The translations under genes were made by a program, and so were the position numbers. Positions 42,323 through 50,406 of a stretch of 64,000 nucleotides of DNA are shown here, piece by piece; position 1 is the stretch's first letter; the number at the start of each line of letters is the position of its first letter. Source of the DNA: Bacteroidales bacterium UBA6117 (GTDB lineage Bacteria > Bacteroidota > Bacteroidia > Bacteroidales > VadinHA17); assembly GCA_002428385.1 (NCBI GenBank), contig DIWB01000030.1:1-64000 (forward strand), in the 5' to 3' direction. The notes beneath the pieces were generated by a model that searched no databases, had not been told where the DNA came from, and saw only the letters and a program-made list of their open reading frames with translations.

Positions 42323-42922
42323 ATGGAGACATCTTTTTTCAACTTGGAAATTTTCGATTATGCCGTCATGCCTTTCCTGATATTTCTGGCCAGGATCTGC
42401 GATGTATCGATAGGCACGATGAGAATTATCTTCGTCTCGAAGGGGAACAGAAAAGTAGCTCCGATTCTCGGATTCTTTGAAGTCCTCATATGGATAATTG
42501 CAATCAGCAAAATCATGCAGAATCTTGACAATTATATTAATTATATAGCCTATGCAGCCGGATTCGCCACAGGGAATTTTGTGGGGATGATAATTGAGGA
42601 GAGGCTGGCAATGGGTATCCAGATGATAAGGGTTTTTGTTAGCGAGAACGGCATGGAGCTTGTTAAAAACCTGAATTCAAACGGATTCGGAGCCACAACC
42701 ATTGAGGCGCACGGGGCAAAGGAGAAAATCGACATAATCTATTCTATCGTTCACCGGAATGAACTGAAGAATGTAATAAACATAATAACCTCATTCAACT
42801 CCAGGGCTTTCTTCACCATCGAGGACGTAAAATCGGCAAATGAGGGTATATTCAACCCCCGAAGGAAAAGTCATATATTCCCTTTCGCAAATGTGATCCG
42901 CGGCTGGAGACCGGGAAAGTAG
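42323..42922 (+). CDS. DUF5698/DUF2179 membrane protein (UPF0316-like)
   Basis: This 199-residue protein has about three N-terminal membrane helices (VMPFLIFLARICDVSIGTMRIIFV, VLIWIIAISKIM, INYIAYAAGFATGNFVGMII) and a soluble C-terminal DUF2179 domain from about residue 95 (IQMIRVFVSENGMELVKNLNSNG). The arrangement matches UPF0316 proteins. No function is established; the C-terminal domain resembles small-ligand-binding regulators. Confidence 0.82.
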   Translation: METSFFNLEIFDYAVMPFLIFLARICDVSIGTMRIIFVSKGNRKVAPILGFFEVLIWIIAISKIMQNLDNYINYIAYAAGFATGNFVGMIIEERLAMGIQMIRVFVSENGMELVKNLNSNGFGATTIEAHGAKEKIDIIYSIVHRNELKNVINIITSFNSRAFFTIEDVKSANEGIFNPRRKSHIFPFANVIRGWRPGK

Positions 42923-42970
42923 CTCCGGGAGTGAACAGGAACACAAACACATACTAAATAGCAGACAATA

Positions 42971-43801
42971 ATGGAATCAATAGAAAGTCACCCCCTGTAC
43001 AAGGCTCATACTATCGACAGTGCAATGCATTCGTTCTGGGATTTTTATAAGAAAAAGTTCGTTGCCCTTTTCCTTATTTCATTTGCAATGGGACTTGCCA
43101 TGCAGTACCTGGGCACATTCATCAGGATAGATATCGGCGATTACCAGACATTCAATATGGATGAAATGATGAATAAGCTTAATGAATTCAAATGGCCGAT
43201 GATCATTTTCACGCTTGTAAATATCCTGTTCGCGGTTATTCTGCAGTATTTTGTGATGTTCAATCCGCTTGACAGGGAATGCAATTTCCTGCAGTGCGTT
43301 GTGAAATCCCTCCGGTATTACATTCCTTATCTCCTTATACTTGTGATACTGGCGTTTGTGGGATCGTTCGCCCTGTTTCTGGGACTTATTCTCCTGTTCG
43401 TCGGCGCTTTGTTTGCCGGCGTTTATATAATGACCCTTTATCTTTTTATACTTCCAATTATGATGGTTGAAGGGCCAATTATAGCTCATGCTATAGTCAG
43501 AACGGCAACCCTGGTCCACCGGAATTTCTGGAATAACCTTGGCTGGACATCGGTTTTCATTATTCTTCTGCTTGTTGCTTCGATCCTTTTGTCAGGATTG
43601 GTACTGCTGCCTTTTACAGGAAGCTTCCTTTCAGCGGTCAGCAATCCTGAAGATGCCACGGCTGCCCTTGAAATCAGTACCAGGCCGCTTTACATCATTT
43701 TGTCGGCTGTGGTGAATGCAATCACCCTGCCTATGCTTCCTATCTTCTCAAGCATTCTGTATTTCAATGCAAGAGCCAGGGAAGCGGAAAGAAATCTATA
43801 A
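42971..43801 (+). CDS. Polytopic membrane protein, function unknown
   Basis: This 276-residue protein has about six membrane helices, including FVALFLISFAMGLAMQYLG, MIIFTLVNILFAVILQYFVM and ILALVFVG-type segments. The N-terminal cytoplasmic segment reads MHSFWDFYKKK. No signature of a transporter family was recognised. It lies 48 bases downstream of the DUF5698 gene and ends overlapping the KduD-like gene on the opposite strand by six bases. Confidence 0.65.
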   Translation: MESIESHPLYKAHTIDSAMHSFWDFYKKKFVALFLISFAMGLAMQYLGTFIRIDIGDYQTFNMDEMMNKLNEFKWPMIIFTLVNILFAVILQYFVMFNPLDRECNFLQCVVKSLRYYIPYLLILVILAFVGSFALFLGLILLFVGALFAGVYIMTLYLFILPIMMVEGPIIAHAIVRTATLVHRNFWNNLGWTSVFIILLLVASILLSGLVLLPFTGSFLSAVSNPEDATAALEISTRPLYIILSAVVNAITLPMLPIFSSILYFNARAREAERNL

Positions 43802-44599
43802 ATCGTTTTCTCCTTTTACATAGCCGAAGTTGGCAAGAATGCCGCCGTCGACAAACAGAATATGCCCGTTGACGAAATTGCTTGCCCCTGATGCGAGAAA
43901 CAAGGCGGCATTGGCCACGTCCTCAGGCTGACCCCATCGTCCTGCCGGAGTCCTTGTCATTACAAGGTCGTTGAACGGATGACCGTTTTCACGAATCGGA
44001 CCTGTCTGAGCGGTTTCTATGTATCCCGGACCGATCCCGTTAACCTGAATGTTGTATTTTGCCCATTCGCATGTCATGTTCCTGGTAAGAAGCGCAAGTC
44101 CCCCCTTTGCTGAAGCATAGGCTGAAACTGTGTTCCGACCGTAAACGCTCATCATCGAACACATGTTGATTATCTTTCCGCTTCGCTTTGCTATCATATT
44201 CGGGGCAACACGTTTGGAGACAATGAACGGGGCAACCAGATCCACGTCGATGACCTGTTTATAGTCCGCAACCAACATGCTGAGAATCGGTATTCTTTTT
44301 ATTATTCCGGCATTATTTACAAGAATGTCAACAGTACCTTCATCAGCTTCAATCTGTGATATACCCCTGTCGACATCCTTTTCGTCAGTGACGTCGAATA
44401 CCAGCGTGTAAACACTCAGTCCCTCCTTCCCGAATGCTTCCCTGCACAGGGCAAGCTTCTCCGTGCTGAGATCATTTACGCACACCCTTGCCCCGGCTTT
44501 TCCCAGCATAAGGCCAATTGCCAGACCGATACCATGTGTTCCCCCGGTAACCAGGGCCACCTTGCCCGTCAGATCAAATAATTCCTTTACAGTTTCCAT
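43796..44599 (-). CDS. kduD: SDR oxidoreductase, KduD / gluconate 5-dehydrogenase type
   Basis: This 267-residue short-chain dehydrogenase has the NAD motif TGGTHGIGLAIG, the NNAG segment, the catalytic serine in MCSMMSVYG and the YxxxK pair in SAYASAKGG. It lies six bases after kduI on the same strand, so it probably reduces 2,5-diketo-3-deoxygluconate to 2-keto-3-deoxygluconate (KDG). Gluconate 5-dehydrogenase is the closest alternative within the same SDR group; the kduI neighbour favours KduD. KDG kinase and aldolase must be encoded elsewhere. Confidence 0.85.
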   Translation of the reverse strand: METVKELFDLTGKVALVTGGTHGIGLAIGLMLGKAGARVCVNDLSTEKLALCREAFGKEGLSVYTLVFDVTDEKDVDRGISQIEADEGTVDILVNNAGIIKRIPILSMLVADYKQVIDVDLVAPFIVSKRVAPNMIAKRSGKIINMCSMMSVYGRNTVSAYASAKGGLALLTRNMTCEWAKYNIQVNGIGPGYIETAQTGPIRENGHPFNDLVMTRTPAGRWGQPEDVANAALFLASGASNFVNGHILFVDGGILANFGYVKGENDL

Positions 44600-44605
44600 T
44601 ATATG

Positions 44606-45442
44606 TTATTTAAGAGTATCGGGGTGACGGACATCCATATCGCTGTAATCAAGGTTCTCTCCGGCCATTCCCCAGATGAACGTATAACCGGATGTGCCTG
44701 CTGCGCTGTGTATGCTCCACGAAGGTGACAGCACAGCCTGCTCATTTTTCATCCAAATGTGACGGGTTTCATCCGGATCGCCTATAAAATGACAGATACC
44801 CTGTTTTTCAGGGACCTCGAAGTAAAAGTATGCTTCCATCCTTCGGTTATGGGTGTGAACAGGCATTGTGTTCCACACACTTCCTGTCTTAAGTTCCGTC
44901 ATCCCCATCTGAAGCTGGCATGTCGGAAGGACGCTGTTCACAATAAGCTTGTTGATGGTCCTGTGGTTGGAGGCTTCAGCGGATCCGAGGGTAACAATCT
45001 CTGCATCCTTCAGGGTGACTTTTCTTGATGGATATTTATGGTGGGCCGGAGCCGAGTTAATGTACAGTTTTGCCGGCAAGGCGGCATTCTTTGATTTGAA
45101 AGACACGTCATTTGTCTCCCTGCCAAGGTATAGCGCCTCCTTGAACCCGATATTATAGGTCACCCCTCCTGCTTCAATCTCAGCATCACCCCCGACATTG
45201 ATAATCCCCATTTCTCTCCTCTCAAGAAAATAAGAAGCCTTAAGATCATCAGCCGACTCAAGCTTAAGGACTTTCTCAACAGGCATGGCACCTCCCACCA
45301 TATACCTGTCGTACATTGAATAAACCAGCATTATCTCATCCTGAACAAAAACCTTATCGATCAGGAATTCCTTCCTCAGTTTTCCGGTATCATACATCCT
45401 GAAATCATCGGGATGCACTGCATATCTCAACTCAATCTTCAT
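44606..45442 (-). CDS. kduI: 5-keto-4-deoxyuronate isomerase
   Basis: This 278-residue protein is KduI, a zinc-containing cupin isomerase that converts 4-deoxy-L-threo-5-hexosulose uronate, released from unsaturated uronides by lyases, to 2,5-diketo-3-deoxygluconate. The zinc-binding segment is HTHNRRMEAYFYFE near residue 195, and the N-terminal motif RYAVHPDDFRMYDT is typical. It is divergent from uxaC, sharing a 257-base regulatory region, and is followed by kduD, so both unsaturated and saturated hexuronates are handled by this locus. Confidence 0.95.
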   Translation of the reverse strand: MKIELRYAVHPDDFRMYDTGKLRKEFLIDKVFVQDEIMLVYSMYDRYMVGGAMPVEKVLKLESADDLKASYFLERREMGIINVGGDAEIEAGGVTYNIGFKEALYLGRETNDVSFKSKNAALPAKLYINSAPAHHKYPSRKVTLKDAEIVTLGSAEASNHRTINKLIVNSVLPTCQLQMGMTELKTGSVWNTMPVHTHNRRMEAYFYFEVPEKQGICHFIGDPDETRHIWMKNEQAVLSPSWSIHSAAGTSGYTFIWGMAGENLDYSDMDVRHPDTLK

Positions 45443-45561
45443 AATTCAGTATATTTTGATTGTTATAAATGACACGACATGTTTGTAATGCTAAAAATAC
45501 AATCTTTGTCTGAAAGGACGAAGAGAATATCCATATTTGTTACTTGTGATGACATTGGCTT

Positions 45562-45677
45562 CTCATCGGAAATATGTGAAAATTAACATACCTTAACGGC
45601 TTTTTGTCCTTACCTCTGAATTTATTTGCTATTTTTAATAACTCATTTTTTTCGCTCATGACAGCTCATCGGAAATA
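45562..45677. promoter_or_regulatory. Two copies of a 13-bp direct repeat in the divergent kduI-uxaC region
   Basis: CTCATCGGAAATA occurs at 45562-45574 and again at 45665-45677, 103 bases apart, close to an integral number of helical turns. The first copy lies between the two divergent promoters and the second is downstream of the candidate uxaC start site. This is the pattern of a shared operator for a uronate-responsive regulator. No regulator gene is in the locus. Confidence 0.5.
45603..45637 (+). promoter_or_regulatory. Candidate promoter of the uxaC operon
   Basis: TTTG at 45603-45606 and TATTTTTA at 45630-45637, 23 bases apart, approximate the Bacteroidota promoter; the last base of the -10 box is A instead of G. 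The transcript would begin near 45645, just before the second direct repeat. Confidence 0.35.
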
Positions 45678-45699
45678 ATCAAATTATATACAACCAGGG

Positions 45700-47097
45700 A
45701 TGAAAAGATTTATAAACGACGACTTTCTGCTGGAAACAAAGACAGCCAGCAGACTTTATCATGAATTTTCCGAGAATCAGCCAATCATCGATTTTCACTG
45801 CCACTTATCACCTGCGATGATTGCCGGTGACATCTGCTTTGATAATATATGTCAGGCATGGCTCGACGGCGATCATTACAAATGGAGGGCCATGAGAACA
45901 AATGGCATAAACGAACTTTACTGTACAGGTGAGGCCTCTCAGGAAGAGAAATTTGAAAAGTGGGCCGAGACCCTTACTGCAACTATTGGAAATCCCCTGT
46001 ATCACTGGGCGCATCTTGAACTGGCAAGGTATTTCGGAATATATGATCTTCTTTCGCCGTCGAATGCCGCTGAGATCTATGAAAAAGCTTCATCGATGCT
46101 CAGAACAAGGGAATTCAGCATCAGGTCGCTGCTCAGAAAGAATAATGTAGAAGTTGTCTGCACCACTGACGATCCTGCTGACACGCTTGAATTTCACACT
46201 CAGATGAAAGGCGACAATGAGTTAAAGATGCTTCCGGCTTTCCGTCCCGACAACGTGATCAAAACTGATGACCCGGATAAATTCAGGGAGTATATTCTGA
46301 AGCTTGAAAAAGTCACCGGGCGGGAAATCGGAAGTTTTCAGGCCCTGACTGAGGCTCTGGACGAGAGGCATGCCTTTTTCCATGAAATGGGCTGCCGCCT
46401 CTCAGACCACGGATCCGAAAGATTTTTCTTTTCGCCCTGCAGTGAAAAGGAAGCAGACCTTATATTCAGGTCCCTTTTAAAGGGTCAGCAGGTTTCGGCC
46501 GATGAAACTGAAAAATACCGGATGGCCATAATGCTCGAGCTTTGCAGGATGAATCACAAAAGAGGATGGACCCAGCAGTTCCATGTGGGCGCACTCAGAA
46601 ACAACAATTCCAGAATGTTCAGGAAGATGGGTCCCGATACGGGATGGGATTCCATCGGAATACCCCAGGATGCGTTCAGAATGTCAAGATTCATTGACGC
46701 ACTGGATGATTCGGATCAGCTTGCAAAAACAATCCTTTACAATCTTAATCCAGCCGACAACGAATTAATGATCACTATGGCAGGTAACTTCAACGACGGC
46801 TCCAGGGCTGTCAAAGTCCAGTACGGTGCAGCATGGTGGTTCCTCGATCAGAAAAACGGGATGGAAAAACACTTCAGAGACCTCGCTTCATTTGGACTTC
46901 TGAGAAGATTTGTGGGAATGGTCACCGACTCCCGAAGCTTCCTCTCCTTCCCACGCCATGAATATTTCAGAAGAATACTGTGCAATTTTATCGGTTCGGA
47001 AATAGAAAAAGGAAATATACCGGATGAGGATGAACTTGTAAGACCTCTGATTGAGGGTGTATCCTACAAAAACGCAAAAGAATTCTTTGGATTCTAA
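45700..47097 (+). CDS. uxaC: Uronate isomerase
   Basis: This 465-residue protein is a member of the amidohydrolase superfamily, with the metal-binding HCH motif at H33 and H35 (DFHCHLSPAM) and the later motifs WTQQFHVGALRNNN and TDSRSFLSFPRHEYFRR. UxaC interconverts D-glucuronate with D-fructuronate, and D-galacturonate with D-tagaturonate. It leads the rightward hexuronate operon. Length is normal for the family. Confidence 0.96.
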   Translation: MKRFINDDFLLETKTASRLYHEFSENQPIIDFHCHLSPAMIAGDICFDNICQAWLDGDHYKWRAMRTNGINELYCTGEASQEEKFEKWAETLTATIGNPLYHWAHLELARYFGIYDLLSPSNAAEIYEKASSMLRTREFSIRSLLRKNNVEVVCTTDDPADTLEFHTQMKGDNELKMLPAFRPDNVIKTDDPDKFREYILKLEKVTGREIGSFQALTEALDERHAFFHEMGCRLSDHGSERFFFSPCSEKEADLIFRSLLKGQQVSADETEKYRMAIMLELCRMNHKRGWTQQFHVGALRNNNSRMFRKMGPDTGWDSIGIPQDAFRMSRFIDALDDSDQLAKTILYNLNPADNELMITMAGNFNDGSRAVKVQYGAAWWFLDQKNGMEKHFRDLASFGLLRRFVGMVTDSRSFLSFPRHEYFRRILCNFIGSEIEKGNIPDEDELVRPLIEGVSYKNAKEFFGF

Positions 47098-47172
47098 CAT
47101 TAAATCATTCCGGCAGAGCGGTATCCGGTAAAAAAGATGAGGATGCCGGACTGTCAATAACTCTTTGTAATT

Positions 47173-48009
47173 ATGAACGAATTAAATCTTAAAGGAAAAA
47201 CAGCGGTCATCACAGGCGGCGCAGGTCTCATATGTTCAGAAATGGCCAGATCGCTTGCATCACAGGGAGTAAAGACTGTGATCATTGATCTCAACCAGGA
47301 AGCTGCAGTGAATGTTGCGGCTGAAATCCAGAAGGAGTTCGGAACACAGTCGATAGGGCTCTCTGCCAGCGTGCTCGACAAGGAATCGCTGCTGGCATCA
47401 AAGAAAATCATAAACGAGAAATTCGGCGCTATCGATATTTTGGTGAACGGCGCCGGAGGAAATTCTCCGGCTGCAACCACAAAGGTTGAAAAAATGGATG
47501 GCACAGAGGACCCCGACGATACATTCTTCGGACTTAAACTTGAAGGTTTTGACAAGGTATTCGACCTTAACTTCAAGGGGACTCTTATCCCGACAATGGT
47601 TTATTCAACCGATATGGTGAAGAAAAAAAACGGGGTCATAATAAACATTTCATCGATGAACTCCTACAGACCTCTTACCAAGATAGCTGCATATTCAGCC
47701 GCAAAATCTGCTGTTAATAATTTCACTCAATGGCTGGCTGTCCATTTTTCGAAAGCAGGTATCAGGGTGAATGCCATTGCTCCCGGGTTTCTGCTTACGA
47801 ACCAGAACAGGTTCCTCCTTATGGATGAAAAAACCGGGGAGCCAACTGCCAGGACCAGGAAAATACTTGGCAGCACCCCGATGGAAAGATTCGGAACTCC
47901 GGAAGAACTGACAGGAACCCTTCTCTACCTTGTTTCCGACCTGTCGAAGTTCGTAACCGGAGTCATTATTCCGGTCGACGGCGGATTCAGCGCATACAGC
48001 GGAGTGTAG
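47173..48009 (+). CDS. uxuB: SDR-type D-mannonate oxidoreductase (fructuronate reductase)
   Basis: This 278-residue short-chain dehydrogenase has TGGAGLICSEMA, the NGAGGNSPAATT segment followed by a long insert (FFGLKLEGFDKVFDLNFKGT), the serine in ISSMNSY, and the YxxxK in AAYSAAKSA. These features fit the SDR-type UxuB branch known from Bacillus, rather than the unrelated polyol-dehydrogenase UxuB of Escherichia coli. It would reduce D-fructuronate to D-mannonate with NAD(P)H. Placement directly after uxaC supports that role. Confidence 0.82.
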   Translation: MNELNLKGKTAVITGGAGLICSEMARSLASQGVKTVIIDLNQEAAVNVAAEIQKEFGTQSIGLSASVLDKESLLASKKIINEKFGAIDILVNGAGGNSPAATTKVEKMDGTEDPDDTFFGLKLEGFDKVFDLNFKGTLIPTMVYSTDMVKKKNGVIINISSMNSYRPLTKIAAYSAAKSAVNNFTQWLAVHFSKAGIRVNAIAPGFLLTNQNRFLLMDEKTGEPTARTRKILGSTPMERFGTPEELTGTLLYLVSDLSKFVTGVIIPVDGGFSAYSGV

Positions 48010-48018
48010 GCAGCCGCG

Positions 48019-48039
48019 TACCGCATACCGCATACCGCA
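48019..48039. repeat. Three tandem copies of heptamer TACCGCA
   Basis: Bases 48019-48039 are three perfect copies of TACCGCA, followed by CGCCG. The unit shares the TACCG core with the ten-copy array at 30465. It lies ten bases after the uxuB stop codon and 55 bases before the LarA-like start. Confidence 0.85.
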
Positions 48040-48093
48040 CGCCGTTCGGGAAATTAAGGCATGCATTGTAAATAAGACATAATTGAAAAAGAA

Positions 48094-49365
48094 ATGATAT
48101 ACTACCAATTCGGATCGGAAAATACTGTAATAGGCCCAAATGAACTTGAGTATGGGGTCTTTTCAGCACTCGTGAAACTTGGGCAGCGCAAGAAGGTAAT
48201 TGCAGTGCCGCCTGATTTCACAAGGTTCCACTCCCGGGCCGGGGACATCACCACACTCATTCACCGTTATTACAGGGAGAACCTGACCGACATACTGCCG
48301 GCCCTGGGTACCCATTCTCCCATGACTCCGGCGGAGATTTCTGAGATGTTCAGAGGGGTCCCTGCAGAGTTGTTCAGGGTTCACGACTGGAGAAATGATG
48401 TTGTGACAGTCGGAACTGTTCCCGGCGAATTCATAAGCGAAATAACCGAAGGAAAACTAAGCTACTCCTGGCCGGCTCAGCTTAACAAGCTTCTGGTAAA
48501 CGGCAAACACGACCTGATTATCTCGATCGGCCAGGTTGTACCCCATGAGGTTGTAGGGATGGCCAACTACAACAAGAACCTGTTTGTCGGCACAGGCGGT
48601 CCGGAAGGGATCAATAAAAGCCATTTCGTCGGGGCCGTCTATGGTATGGAAAGAATGATGGGCAAAGCTGACACCCCGGTAAGAAGATTGCTCAACTATG
48701 CGTCCGACAATTTCACCAGGGATCTGCCTGTTGTTTATATTCAGACTGTCATAGGCCGCGATGATGACGGCAAACTTGTTATCCGCGGACTTTTCATAGG
48801 CGACGACTACGAAGTTTTCAGACTTGCCTCCGAACTTTCAATCAAGGTCAATTTTACCGTTCTAGACAAGCCGATAAAGAAGGCAGTCGTGTATCTCGAT
48901 CCCTCGGAGTTCAAAAGCACCTGGCTTGGCAACAAAAGCATTTACCGGACCAGGATGGCGATGGCTGACAATGGCGAACTGATTATACTTGCACCCGGAC
49001 TGAGGGAGTTCGGGGAGGACAAGGAGATTGACAGGCTAATAAGGAAATATGGCTACAGGGGCACTCCCGCCACACTTAAGGCGCTCGACCAGAATCCGGA
49101 ACTGATGGATAATCTGAGTGCTGCAGCGCATCTTATTCACGGCAGTTCGGAAGGCAGATTTTCAATAACCTATTGTCCGGGCAACCTTACAAGGCAGGAA
49201 ATTGAATCGGTCAACTTCAAATACGCCAGCCTTGAAACCATGATGAAGAAATATAATCCGGCCGTACTCCGCGAAGGTGTGAACAGAATGCCTGACGGAG
49301 AGGAAATTTACTATATCTCAAATCCTGCGGTGGGACTTTGGGCAGCTAAAGACAAGCTCAGATGA
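48094..49365 (+). CDS. LarA-superfamily nickel-pincer racemase/epimerase homologue
   Basis: This 423-residue protein belongs to the DUF2088/LarA superfamily. All active-site residues of lactate racemase that hold or serve the nickel-pincer nucleotide are conserved at matching spacing: H74 (GTHSPMT), H151 (VVPHEVVG), K161, the lysine linked to the cofactor, ten residues later, and H177 sixteen residues further (NKSHFVG). An early PDFTR motif is also present. The superfamily includes D-gluconate 2-epimerases. Between uxuB and gnd, the most economical role is C2 epimerisation of an aldonate such as D-mannonate to D-gluconate. The cofactor-making genes larB, larC and larE are not in the window. 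The next start overlaps its stop by four bases. Confidence 0.85.
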   Translation: MIYYQFGSENTVIGPNELEYGVFSALVKLGQRKKVIAVPPDFTRFHSRAGDITTLIHRYYRENLTDILPALGTHSPMTPAEISEMFRGVPAELFRVHDWRNDVVTVGTVPGEFISEITEGKLSYSWPAQLNKLLVNGKHDLIISIGQVVPHEVVGMANYNKNLFVGTGGPEGINKSHFVGAVYGMERMMGKADTPVRRLLNYASDNFTRDLPVVYIQTVIGRDDDGKLVIRGLFIGDDYEVFRLASELSIKVNFTVLDKPIKKAVVYLDPSEFKSTWLGNKSIYRTRMAMADNGELIILAPGLREFGEDKEIDRLIRKYGYRGTPATLKALDQNPELMDNLSAAAHLIHGSSEGRFSITYCPGNLTRQEIESVNFKYASLETMMKKYNPAVLREGVNRMPDGEEIYYISNPAVGLWAAKDKLR

Positions 49366-50357
49366 TCAATTGGGGTATAATAGGCTGCGGTAAAGTCACA
49401 GAACAAAAAAGCGGTCCGGCATTCAATAAGGTGGACGGATCGAGGCTTGTCGCCGTGATGCGGCGTGACAAAGCACTGGCTGAAGACTATGCCAGGAGAC
49501 ATAATGTACCAAGATATTATTCCGACCCCGACCAACTCATCAACGACAGTGAGGTAAATGCCGTATACATTGCCACTCCCCCGGGAAGTCATGCCGAATA
49601 TGCCATCAGGGCTCTCAAAGCCGGCAAACCGGTTTATATTGAAAAACCAATGGCGGCAAATTACAGGGAGTGCGTCATGATAAACGAGATGGCTGAACTT
49701 ACCGGTATCCCGGTTTATGTTGCATATTACAGGAGAACACTGCCCGGTTTCCGGCTGATAAAGAAACTTATTGATGCCGGGGAAATCGGTAAGCCGCGAT
49801 TCGCAAATTTCCAGATATATAATTATGCTTCAGAAGATGAGCTTTCAGGAAATCTGCCCTGGCGCGTCATCCCTGAAATCTCCGGCGCGGGCCATTTCTT
49901 TGATCTCGGTTCCCATCAGCTTGATTTCCTTGACTATCTTTTCGGCCCCGTGCTGAAAGTATCGTCCCTTGCCGCCAACCAGGGCCAGCTGTATAAGGCT
50001 GAGGATTTCGTGTCTGCCAGCTTCCTTTTCCGTGAAAATATAGTCGGAACCGGAATCTGGAGTTTCAGCGTTTCCAGGGAAGCAAACAGGGATTATTTTG
50101 AAATAGCCGGCGAAAAAGGAATAATAAAAACCTCTACTTTTACATACGACCCGATCGTCCTTGTCAATTCCGCCGGAACACAGGAATTTATGAATGAAAG
50201 ACCTGAAAATATACAGTTCTATCTGATAGATCAGATCGTCAGAGCACTTTCAGGCGAAGGGGATGTTGTAAGCACAGGAACGACTGCTGCGAGAACCAGC
50301 CGGGTAATGGATGAGGTTGTAAGGGAATATTACCGGGGCACAGGGCTTAAAACCTAG
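49362..50357 (+). CDS. Gfo/Idh/MocA family oxidoreductase of the hexuronate operon
   Basis: This 331-residue cytoplasmic protein, without leader, has the Rossmann motif WGIIGCGKVTEQ and the EKPMAANYRE segment carrying the conserved lysine. The C-terminal domain has the family pattern (GHFFDLGSHQLDFLDYLFG). Its start overlaps the LarA-like stop by four bases, so the two are co-translated. It could oxidise or reduce a uronate or aldonate intermediate; the exact reaction is unknown. Unlike the other Gfo/Idh/MocA proteins here it stays in the cytoplasm. Confidence 0.85.
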   Translation: MINWGIIGCGKVTEQKSGPAFNKVDGSRLVAVMRRDKALAEDYARRHNVPRYYSDPDQLINDSEVNAVYIATPPGSHAEYAIRALKAGKPVYIEKPMAANYRECVMINEMAELTGIPVYVAYYRRTLPGFRLIKKLIDAGEIGKPRFANFQIYNYASEDELSGNLPWRVIPEISGAGHFFDLGSHQLDFLDYLFGPVLKVSSLAANQGQLYKAEDFVSASFLFRENIVGTGIWSFSVSREANRDYFEIAGEKGIIKTSTFTYDPIVLVNSAGTQEFMNERPENIQFYLIDQIVRALSGEGDVVSTGTTAARTSRVMDEVVREYYRGTGLKT

Positions 50358-50406
50358 TGTTTTTATATGAAGAACAAATTTACAATTAATAGATAAACAT
50401 ACTTTT

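Noticed and set aside
49362..50357. Possible GH109 assignment for this Gfo/Idh/MocA protein
   Set aside because: It lacks the HGLGP...NRGDR segment and an export leader that mark the GH109-like protein at 23024.
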